From the NCBI GenBank assembly GCA_034521755.1, contig JAXHMB010000001.1:124001-188000 (forward strand): a stretch of 64,000 bases of DNA, in the 5' to 3' direction. How positions within the stretch are numbered: position 1 is the stretch's first letter; every line of letters begins with the position of its first letter. This DNA comes from JAXHMB01 sp034521755 (lineage in GTDB: Bacteria > Bacteroidota > Rhodothermia > Balneolales > Balneolaceae). Of the stretch, positions 56,865 through 64,000 are shown piece by piece. Position numbers and translations under genes: made by a program. The notes beneath the pieces were generated by a model, which saw nothing but the letters and a program-made list of their open reading frames with translations, searched no databases and was not told the origin of the DNA.

Positions 56865-58300
56865 TTTCCTCGAATGGCTTGAATAGCTTCCTGTTCTTTG
56901 AACCAAATGACTATTGCAGCTACACTGAATACAAATACTGATGCAATTGCTACGCCCCAGATATTTGCTTCTCCAAAATAGTAGCCGATTCCAAACCGGA
57001 CTGCATATGCAAATACCGCAAGAGGGATTAAGACACTGAACGCGGCAATACTTTTAAAAGCAAATCTCCAGAAATTTGTCTCTGTAAGCTTAGCTCCATA
57101 ATAAACCACTACAAGAGACACCAGGGGATATACAGTAAGCCAAACGAGCGATACAGCCATCATGCTTATCTGTGAGGTGATAAGAAATCCGGCAGGAAGC
57201 AAAACTGCATTTGCCGCAGTAAAGTTAAAGATTAAGCGTGCTTCTCCTTTGGCATTGATTAAGTTTGGTAGCAGTGTAATAAGGCATTGTATAATACCAA
57301 CAACTACAAAAATTCTCATATAGGGAACGGCATCCATCCATTTCTCATAACCGACAAGTGGCAGGAACCAGTCAATATATACACCGATAATAACCATTAC
57401 CGTACCGACTAACAGCATGCTGGCTCTAGACATGGTAAAGAAATAATTGCGAAGTCTGGATTTTTGGTACTGGAGTTTTGCAAAAGCGGGATAGGCAACA
57501 CGGTTGATTACCCTCGAAAGTTCTTTAACGGTATCAAAAACGAGCCGGTAGGCAAAAGAATAGATACCAACCAGTTCCATTGAGAAAAATTTACCGATGA
57601 TGAGGTAATCAGCATTCATATAGAACTTTTGGAAAAAGGTAGATCCGGTGGTATATAACCCAAATTCCAACATATGTTTCACTTTTTTATAGCTGTAATG
57701 GAATCTTGGCCAATATGGCTTAAAAACCATGCTGAAAAGCATTTGTCCCACCTTATTAGCTAGCTCGGCCAAAACAATAGCCCAGGCACCCCAGCCGGTA
57801 TAGGCAAGATAGATCATTAAGCCTGCCGAAGAAGACAAGGCTACATTATCACTGATAGCCAATTTTTTAAACTCAAGGTCGCGAATCAGTAGCTTGCTTG
57901 AAATCATATAAAAGCTGAAAGCAATAATTCCAAGCATATAGACCCTGATCATAGGTCCAAGGACAGGCGTATTATAAAAGGCAGCAACATATGGAGCTGC
58001 AATAAAAAGGATTCCATACACAACTACTGAAAGCAGAAAACTGGTCCAAAAAAGGGAGTCAACTTGGGTTCGTCCAATTCGGTCTTCCTGAACAATAGCT
58101 GTTCCAAGTCCAAGTTCTGTCAACGCTTTGGTAGTACTGAAAAAGGCCAGTGCCATTGCAGCAATCCCAAACTGTTCTTCAGATATTACTTTGAGCGTAT
58201 AAAAAAGAGCTCCTGCATTCAACAGGCGTGCTGAGACAGATCCCAAACCACTGTATAAAACTGACGATGCCACCCGGCGGGCAAACGACGATTCGCTCAT
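56861..58300 (-). CDS. MOP-family polysaccharide/lipid flippase (Wzx-like)
   Basis: A 479-residue membrane protein with 12-14 predicted helices and a polysaccharide-synthase start pattern (RRVASSVLYSGLGSVSARLLNAGALFYTL). The mid-region GIAAMALAFFSTTKALTELGLGTAIVQEDRIGRTQVDSLFW is typical of Wzx-like MOP exporters. It would move a lipid-linked saccharide or lipid across the inner membrane. It lies on the minus strand between the sulfotransferases and the lipocalin-like gene, and probably forms a unit with the latter (123-base gap). Confidence 0.88.
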   Translation of the reverse strand: MSESSFARRVASSVLYSGLGSVSARLLNAGALFYTLKVISEEQFGIAAMALAFFSTTKALTELGLGTAIVQEDRIGRTQVDSLFWTSFLLSVVVYGILFIAAPYVAAFYNTPVLGPMIRVYMLGIIAFSFYMISSKLLIRDLEFKKLAISDNVALSSSAGLMIYLAYTGWGAWAIVLAELANKVGQMLFSMVFKPYWPRFHYSYKKVKHMLEFGLYTTGSTFFQKFYMNADYLIIGKFFSMELVGIYSFAYRLVFDTVKELSRVINRVAYPAFAKLQYQKSRLRNYFFTMSRASMLLVGTVMVIIGVYIDWFLPLVGYEKWMDAVPYMRIFVVVGIIQCLITLLPNLINAKGEARLIFNFTAANAVLLPAGFLITSQISMMAVSLVWLTVYPLVSLVVVYYGAKLTETNFWRFAFKSIAAFSVLIPLAVFAYAVRFGIGYYFGEANIWGVAIASVFVFSVAAIVIWFKEQEAIQAIRGN

Positions 58301-58422
58301 ATATAGATTGTGATGCTATCGATTCAATTAAAGTTTAAATACGATGCGTCAAAAATAAGGGAGAGATGACACTAAACCTAACTTATCTGAAGTTGAAGTT
58401 ACGAACAGTGTAGATCATCTAA

Positions 58423-59481
58423 TTACCCATCTGTAACTAAGTAATAGAAGTATCCGTCTTGTTTGTTATTTACTTCCAGTGTCCCATTCATTTCAATAAG
58501 TTCACCACCTATAACGCGTTTTGCAAAAAACTTTTGGAATCCACTGAGCTCATCCATGATGGAATAAGTATTTAAGTGTTTATCTATTTTTAGATTAATA
58601 GGATCCATCTGAAAGGGGGTAACTATCAATTCATTTTCGAGCTTAATTCCGCGGACTTTTGTGTTTTCTTTTGCTTCTATGGCTGATGGTGATATGAGAG
58701 TAGGTATGCCATCTTGATAATGAACTCCATATCCAATGTAGTTATTCTTGCTGCCATCTTTTAAGCTCATAAAATGAAACATGACCCCGTCTTTATCATC
58801 TCCGCTTTTAACCCTGTAGCTTCTATTGATGATTTTAGTGGAGGCATTATTCACATAAAAATGATCCATGTAGGCTTTACCTTCGGCTTTTATCCGCTCA
58901 CCGTTTATCTCAACATATCCTTTAACTTTAGCATGTGGAATAAGTAGGAACAGGCCAATTTCATTACCGTCAACTTTGTAAACACCATTCCCCAGTTTCT
59001 TGCCTTGGGCTATGTTATACAGGCTAAGGTTGAGATCGTAGGATACTCCGTCTTTCTCATTTTGAAAATTTAATACATGTTCTTTATCAAAACTTCCTTT
59101 TGCCCAGAAGGGACGATCCGGATGTAACCTTAAATATTTATTCTCAGGCTGGTTGATAAGGTCTTTTACAGCGTATTCCTTGTTTACTACATACGTTTTT
59201 CCATCTTTCCAGGATACTATGAGTTTTGCACCGGTAACCCTGCTTTTAAAAGACCCAAAATCATTAATTGAAAAGCTGTAGATTATTTGAACACCATTTT
59301 CGAGGCTGATGTGATAGGTCCAGAGTTCATTGTAATGGTTGGCCGAAAGATTTTTAGCTGCAAAATCTTCAGGGCTTGTATCTTGAAAACCTCCTTGAGG
59401 AAAATCGATTTTCTTTTGGGCATGAAGTGAACTGGGAATGAGAATCAGTGCAAGTAAAAAACTGAAGAGAAGTTTTTTCAT
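58423..59481 (-). CDS. Secreted AttH/CrtC/Svf1-like lipocalin protein
   Basis: A 352-residue protein with a signal peptide cut near residue 22 (LHAQ) and no anchor. The motif GKAYMDHFYVNN (about residue 205) corresponds to the G-x-x-Y-x-DHNW signature of the AttH, CrtC (hydroxyneurosporene synthase) and Svf1 lipocalin-like group, and the rest is strand-rich, two-lobed. CrtC acts on carotenoids and Svf1 on lipids; here lipid binding or hydration is possible but not shown. It sits in the inositol/sulfotransferase region, divergent from the CDP-glycerol-transferase-like gene across 343 bases. Confidence 0.65.
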   Translation of the reverse strand: MKKLLFSFLLALILIPSSLHAQKKIDFPQGGFQDTSPEDFAAKNLSANHYNELWTYHISLENGVQIIYSFSINDFGSFKSRVTGAKLIVSWKDGKTYVVNKEYAVKDLINQPENKYLRLHPDRPFWAKGSFDKEHVLNFQNEKDGVSYDLNLSLYNIAQGKKLGNGVYKVDGNEIGLFLLIPHAKVKGYVEINGERIKAEGKAYMDHFYVNNASTKIINRSYRVKSGDDKDGVMFHFMSLKDGSKNNYIGYGVHYQDGIPTLISPSAIEAKENTKVRGIKLENELIVTPFQMDPINLKIDKHLNTYSIMDELSGFQKFFAKRVIGGELIEMNGTLEVNNKQDGYFYYLVTDG

Positions 59482-59824
59482 GTTTTTGTCGGTAGATAGT
59501 CTATATCTCTAGAATGATGGATTAATTTATGTAACTAAAAGTTGTCCAAAATATCACAAATAGAGAGCTTGTTCAAGCTATGCTCAAGAACGCTTTTGAT
59601 GTAAAAAATATTGCAATATATGCTTTTGTTCTGCTTTAGGCTTATCTTTGATCCGGCGGCTTAAATACAAAAAAGCGGGGCATTTGTTTAATAAAGATGA
59701 TATGCACAGTAACAGTGAGAGTTTTTAGTTTAGGAGTCATTTCTGTAGTTTCAGTGTTTATTTTTAGGAGTTTGAGACAACTATTTAGGTAATTACAAAA
59801 GAGATTTATCCAACTTAGTAGCGA
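59482..59824. other. 343-base divergent intergenic region
   Basis: No gene is supported. It separates the lipocalin-like gene (minus) from the CDP-glycerol-transferase-like gene (plus). TATCTTTG at 59643-59650 matches the -7 consensus TAnnTTTG on the plus strand, but it lies 175 bases before the start and has no clear -33 element. Confidence 0.45.
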
Positions 59825-61039
59825 ATGAAAGTACTTATATATGCAACAACTTTTGGTGCAGACTTATGGGCATTTACTTATTATCTAGACCGAAAGCCAG
59901 ATGTTGAAGTTAAGGTTTTATTAAATGACCCCGTGCTATTTGAGTCTGAGGGTATCGCCGAACTGTTTCCGATAGATGCTGAACTGATAGAGCGGAAATG
60001 GCATCATGCTATATTTGGTCTTAGAGGGTTTGACCCGGATGTAACAATTATGGATAACCGAGTGCCTTTATTTGCACCATCTCCCAATGGATTTATACTT
60101 TGGCACGGCTTTGGATGGAAAGGTCCAAATGATGAACGCGAGTTTAAATGGCTGCACGTTTCTTTGAAAAATTGTTGGGGTAATGCTAAAAGCCCCAATG
60201 AAAACTTTCGTTGGCAATGTTTTGGAGAATGGGACTTTAAGCATCGAACGGTGGTAAGTGGTTTTCATCCGGATAATTGCCGAATACTTGGTGCCGCAAG
60301 TCATGATTATCTAAATGAGCCAATACCTAAAGAAAAACTCCAGCCTTATTACAATTTTGATGTAACTGGCAAGCCAACTGTGCTTATTGCACCAACCTGG
60401 CATTACGGTGAAGTATTTTCACATTGGGGTAGGGATAGGGACCTGTTTCCGCGACTGATTGAACATATCAGGAACCGAGGGGCTAATGTATTATTGCGCC
60501 TTCACGACTCATTTCGTTTTGATAAAGAGTATCGGGATTTTCTGCAATCGTTAACCGAGAAGTATGATAATGTTCAGATTAAGTTTAAAAATCATAACCC
60601 GGACAACCTGCTGGATCTGCAAGTTTCTGATGTACTGATTACAAACTATAGCAGTATAGCCAATCTTTTTTATGCTACCGGCCGTCCCACTATTCATATT
60701 TATCCGGTTAAACATGCTGATGAAGAGTTTATGTCCAGGAATCAGACCTTTGCCGGGGTTTATAAAAAGAAGGTTGATTCAGCAAGATACATTTGGAAGT
60801 TAGATCCTGAAGAAAACGGTGGCCTGATAGCCCATAATTTTAACCAGCTTATCTCCCAGGTTGATGAATCACTTTCTAATCCCGACTGTTGCAAGACTAA
60901 GGCAGAAAAATTCCTTGATGAATATATGCTGGGAGCAGATGGAAAGAACTGCGATCGTATTTTTGAAGCGCTTACCGAACTTGTATACCAAGACAAGAAA
61001 AATAAAAAAGAAGAACTAGAACTTACTCAAACAAGCTAA
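59825..61039 (+). CDS. CDP-glycerol glycerophosphotransferase-like protein (TagB/TagF fold)
   Basis: A 404-residue GT-B-like enzyme. Motifs of the Glyphos_transf group are visible: PTVLIAPTWHYG near residue 182, LLRLHDSFRFD, and the nucleotide-binding DVLITNYSSIANLFYATGRPTIHIYP. The GW-x-W phrase seen early (GFILWHGFGWKG) holds the catalytic His region known in TagF (HG). Such enzymes transfer an alcohol-phosphate from a CDP-alcohol to a wall polymer or glycolipid. The next gene codes for a CTP:inositol-phosphate cytidylyltransferase-like enzyme, so the donor could be CDP-inositol; that is inference, and glycerol or ribitol are not excluded. No tag genes are nearby. Confidence 0.82.
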   Translation: MKVLIYATTFGADLWAFTYYLDRKPDVEVKVLLNDPVLFESEGIAELFPIDAELIERKWHHAIFGLRGFDPDVTIMDNRVPLFAPSPNGFILWHGFGWKGPNDEREFKWLHVSLKNCWGNAKSPNENFRWQCFGEWDFKHRTVVSGFHPDNCRILGAASHDYLNEPIPKEKLQPYYNFDVTGKPTVLIAPTWHYGEVFSHWGRDRDLFPRLIEHIRNRGANVLLRLHDSFRFDKEYRDFLQSLTEKYDNVQIKFKNHNPDNLLDLQVSDVLITNYSSIANLFYATGRPTIHIYPVKHADEEFMSRNQTFAGVYKKKVDSARYIWKLDPEENGGLIAHNFNQLISQVDESLSNPDCCKTKAEKFLDEYMLGADGKNCDRIFEALTELVYQDKKNKKEELELTQTS

Positions 61040-61235
61040 TCCGCAGCTATTGTAGTAGTAGGCAATTTTAGTTACTTTTACATCCTTCAAAATTATCTTC
61101 ATTTACGTGTTTAAAAGTTGACTTTATCAGCTTTTTCTTTCTTTAAAGAAACAGGTATATATCCTATTGAAATTTATATAGGTATTAAATTTTGGAATTA
61201 ATTTTACCAATACGGGACAAATTTTGATTACAGAC

Positions 61236-61985
61236 ATGAGCGATGCAGCACTACATAAGAGAACAGGAATCATTCTGGCAGCTGGTTTTGGGTCGAGGCT
61301 GAAGGGAACAGTTGATGATACAGATCTTAAGCCATTGACCCCTGTAGCCGGCCGCCCACTGATTTTCAGAGTAATTGAAAGCCTTGAAAAAGCGGGCTGT
61401 TCCAAAATTGTTATAGTACTGGGGCATGGTCATGAAGAGGTTAAGGCCGATATTATTAAAACATATGAAGGAAAAACAAAGCTGTCTTTTGTTTACAATG
61501 AAAATTACCATCTTAAAAATGGTGTTTCTCTTCTTTCGGCAAGGCCACACATCGACGATGAATTTGTGTTAACGATGGCAGATCATATTGTATCTGATTC
61601 TATGATGCTTCGTGCTAAAAAGCATACTCCCCCTCATAGTGGTGCCACGCTATTGGTAGACTATAAAATTGATACCATCTTTGATATGGATGATGCTACT
61701 AAAGTTTTGGCTGATGATGATCAGTTAGTATCAATTGGTAAACAAATCGAAGATTATAACTGTATTGATACCGGTGTTTTTGTATGTACAGAAGGGCTTC
61801 TTAAGGTGCTGCAAGAAGTTTATAAGGTAAATGGCGATGTATCAATCAGTGAAGGAATTCAGCGCCTTGCCGATACCGAAAGAATGAAAGTATTGGATAT
61901 TGAAGACGGATTTTGGCAGGATGTAGATACCCCTGAAATGATGAAGCATGCCGAGAAAATGTTACACCAAGAACAAGCTACTTAA
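61236..61985 (+). CDS. CTP:inositol-1-phosphate cytidylyltransferase-like NTP transferase
   Basis: From ATG 61236 the protein has 249 residues (an in-frame TTG at 61224 adds 4). The MobA-like NTP-transferase motif LAAGFGSRL is near residue 14-22, then LKPLTPVAGRP. NGVSLLSARPHIDDEFVLTMADHIVS, followed by the phrase DMDDATKV, closely follow the cytidylyltransferase half of archaeal and thermophilic IPCT-DIPPS enzymes that make CDP-inositol. The second half of those fusions (a CDP-alcohol transferase membrane domain) is missing here, so a separate acceptor enzyme is needed. Ino1 at 53610 supplies the inositol phosphate. The exact nucleotide is not proven. Confidence 0.8.
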   Translation: MSDAALHKRTGIILAAGFGSRLKGTVDDTDLKPLTPVAGRPLIFRVIESLEKAGCSKIVIVLGHGHEEVKADIIKTYEGKTKLSFVYNENYHLKNGVSLLSARPHIDDEFVLTMADHIVSDSMMLRAKKHTPPHSGATLLVDYKIDTIFDMDDATKVLADDDQLVSIGKQIEDYNCIDTGVFVCTEGLLKVLQEVYKVNGDVSISEGIQRLADTERMKVLDIEDGFWQDVDTPEMMKHAEKMLHQEQAT

Positions 61986-62152
61986 GCTGTACAAGAATGA
62001 ATGATATCATATTTGCGTTTACTGATTTTTAAAATAAAAGAGAATATATATTCTGTTAACTCGGCTTTTGACCTGTTGCCCTTTAATGATATTCTTTCTT
62101 GAATTTTGACTAACTTCGTCTGGCTCTAAACCAAACAATTTTAACTGCCTCA

Positions 62153-64000
62153 ATGGAGAAACTTTTACGTTTTTTTCGCCCCCTGTTAACTTTTAATTAT
62201 TCACATCCCTTTTTAGTAATTACTGTAGCCTTTTTGCTCGCAGCAGTTTCTTCATACTTTGCCCTTGGCCTAAAGGTAGATACTGATATTGCCAACCTTC
62301 TTCCTAAAAGTAATAAGCATGTAAAGGCGTTGGATAAATTACAGGAAACGGTAGGTGGGGAGACGGCTATGGAGATTGTGATACAATCTCCAAGTTTTGA
62401 AGCTAATAAGCAATTTGCGGAAGATTTTATTGATCAGGCTCTAGAACTGCATGATGAGGGTACAGGGAATAATTTTTTTAAAAGAGCAGAGTTCAGAAAA
62501 GAAACACAGGTTTTAGAAGAGAATGCTCTTTATTTTGCTACGTCTTCTGAATTAGATGATATTACAGAATATCTTCAGGATGAAATTAGAAAAGCAAAAG
62601 AAGAAGCCAGTCCTTTCTATATAGATTTTGGGGAAGAGGAAGACTCAACAGAGAGTGCAAAACTTGAACGGTTTGAAGAGAGCTATGATGCCATTATACC
62701 TTCAGAATATCCTGTGAGTGCAGACAGTACTGTGATGCTGCTTAAGCTTTATCCTACAGGTTCCAAGAGTAACCTGAGCTTTCTTGAAGATATGTTTGCT
62801 ACTACAGATTCTTTAATTGTTGAAATGGAGCCTGCTTCATACAATGAAGAAATGGAAGTAAGAGCCGGCGGTCGATTAGAGAGACACCTTTCGGAGTTGG
62901 ATTCAATTATGAGCGATGTGTTCAATAGTTTTGCCTCAGGTATTTCGGGGGTCATTCTATTGGTAATGTTTTACTTTTTTATTAAGAAGTACATCAACTA
63001 CAGAAGAGGGAGCCATAAAGATCAACATCATACATTCTGGGAGCATCTTGTCCGACTGCCGGTACCTGTACTGGTTATTGGCGTGCCACTTATATGCAGC
63101 CTCACATGGACTTTTGGTATTACTTATGGCGTATTAGGCATGCTCAATACCATGACCTCAGTGCTGTTTGTTATTCTTTTTGGTATGGGTATTGATTATG
63201 GTATTCATTTCTATGCTCGGTATATAGAATTCCGCTCGGATGGGAAAAGTATTCAAGACTCTTTGAATGATACCTATGAAAAAACAGGTACAGCTATAGT
63301 TGTAAGCGGATTAACAACAGCATTCTCTCTTTTTGTACTTATTGCAGCAAAATTCAGGGGATTCTCAGAGTTTGGTTTTATTGCAGGTACCGGTATCATT
63401 TTAGCATTATTTTGTATGCTTTTTGTTATGCCGTCACTGTTGGTTCTTTTTGAAAGAGCAAACTGGATTTTGTTGAACGAAAGTGCCGAAGAACATAAAA
63501 AAGAACCTCTGTTTCATCGCTTTCCTTTATCGAGAACGTTAGTAGTGGTTGGTTTGGTTATTTCTGTTGCCGTTGTAGCAAACAGTGGAGGGTTGCGTTT
63601 TCAGTATGAATTTGGTGACCTTGAGCCCGAGTTTCCGGAGTATAATTCATTCAGAGACATCTCAAAGCAAGTATCTGATTCAAATAAAAGAAATCCCGCC
63701 TATATTCTGGCCGATAATGATCAGGAAGTGATTAAGATCATGGAAAAGCTCCGACACAAGATGCGTACGGATACCACAAGTCCAACTATTTTAGATGTGG
63801 AGGCTTTGCCGGAGCGATTCCCGCCTACCGACAGTACAGCCCAAGATAAGCTAGAGCGTATTGCACAAATTCGCGAATTATTGAAAGATCCGTTTATTGT
63901 AGATCAGGATGATAAGCAACTAGATAGGCTTCGTGAAGCATCACAGACGACATCACCGATGAGCATCAATGAAATCCCCGATTATTTTAAGAGTCAGTTT
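62153..64000 (+). CDS. MMPL-family (RND) lipid exporter, 3' end outside window
   Basis: An open frame from ATG 62153 to the end of the window gives at least 616 residues of an MMPL/HpnN-type permease. The first helix (about residues 16-38), a periplasmic domain (about 45-255) opening with VDTDIANLLPKSNKHVKALDKL, and a helix block with GMGIDYGIHFYAR and a further block ending near residue 450 are seen; a second periplasmic domain has begun when the window ends. The GxGxDYGIH motif marks MMPL proteins, which move lipids such as hopanoids or sulfolipids out of the inner membrane. It follows the cytidylyltransferase by 167 bases. Substrate not known. Confidence 0.92.
   Translation, partial: MEKLLRFFRPLLTFNYSHPFLVITVAFLLAAVSSYFALGLKVDTDIANLLPKSNKHVKALDKLQETVGGETAMEIVIQSPSFEANKQFAEDFIDQALELHDEGTGNNFFKRAEFRKETQVLEENALYFATSSELDDITEYLQDEIRKAKEEASPFYIDFGEEEDSTESAKLERFEESYDAIIPSEYPVSADSTVMLLKLYPTGSKSNLSFLEDMFATTDSLIVEMEPASYNEEMEVRAGGRLERHLSELDSIMSDVFNSFASGISGVILLVMFYFFIKKYINYRRGSHKDQHHTFWEHLVRLPVPVLVIGVPLICSLTWTFGITYGVLGMLNTMTSVLFVILFGMGIDYGIHFYARYIEFRSDGKSIQDSLNDTYEKTGTAIVVSGLTTAFSLFVLIAAKFRGFSEFGFIAGTGIILALFCMLFVMPSLLVLFERANWILLNESAEEHKKEPLFHRFPLSRTLVVVGLVISVAVVANSGGLRFQYEFGDLEPEFPEYNSFRDISKQVSDSNKRNPAYILADNDQEVIKIMEKLRHKMRTDTTSPTILDVEALPERFPPTDSTAQDKLERIAQIRELLKDPFIVDQDDKQLDRLREASQTTSPMSINEIPDYFKSQF

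Overview
The window is a bacterial chromosome segment with no phage, insertion sequence, integrase or CRISPR array. Gene content points to the Bacteroidota/Balneolota/Rhodothermota side of the tree, probably Balneolia-like. The signs are many short lipoprotein signal peptides, a type III glutamine synthetase, an ECF sigma factor paired with a Ser/Thr kinase-TPR protein, a DUF4290-like protein, an F1Fo ATPase operon without beta and epsilon genes, TAnnTTTG-like promoter elements and a CCAGCAT heptamer repeat. This placement is inferred from families, not from a marker-gene tree.

Layout. 1-7034 (minus): an RND efflux operon with a periplasmic adaptor and two tandem permeases, the last cut by the window edge. 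7126-15205: an SMP-30-like lipoprotein, a Uup-type ABC-F ATPase, purK-purE, prfA and a frameshifted pckA. 15524-19163: a small zinc-ribbon membrane protein and an ECF sigma/kinase-TPR signalling pair. 19508-24415: a TIG/TolB-like lipoprotein, a two-step agmatine-to-putrescine pair (aguB, frameshifted aguA), a collagen-like lipoprotein and a membrane protein. 24521-29606: gatB, a thioredoxin-fold lipoprotein without CxxC, tpiA and purD. 29615-41821: menaquinone synthesis in two minus-strand blocks (menA-menC-menE and menF-menD-menH-menB) around type III glutamine synthetase and an M20 amidohydrolase. 42026-51297: GNAT, a DUF4290-like protein, a cysteine/cystathionine synthase, then DUF3467, M23 peptidase, bactofilin, atpZ, an AtpI-like protein and atpBEFHAG, followed by tRNA-Ser(TGA). 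51490-64000: TolC, an MlaC-like protein, inositol-phosphate synthase, two sulfotransferases, a MOP flippase, an AttH/CrtC-like lipocalin, a CDP-glycerol-transferase-like protein, a CTP:inositol-phosphate cytidylyltransferase-like enzyme and a truncated MMPL exporter.

The most interesting region is the last one. Glucose-6-phosphate to inositol-3-phosphate (Ino1), activation to CDP-inositol (IPCT-like), transfer by a TagB/TagF-type enzyme, sulfation, and export by MOP/MMPL/MlaC/TolC-type proteins together suggest a sulfated inositol-phosphate lipid or surface glycan that may be undescribed. This is inference from families and clustering.

A second theme is broken reading frames between 14 and 38 kb: pckA, aguA, a lipoprotein, menE (twice), menC (twice) and menH. 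On either side of the breaks the conserved motifs are intact, so these are either base-call errors in the assembly or very recent lesions.
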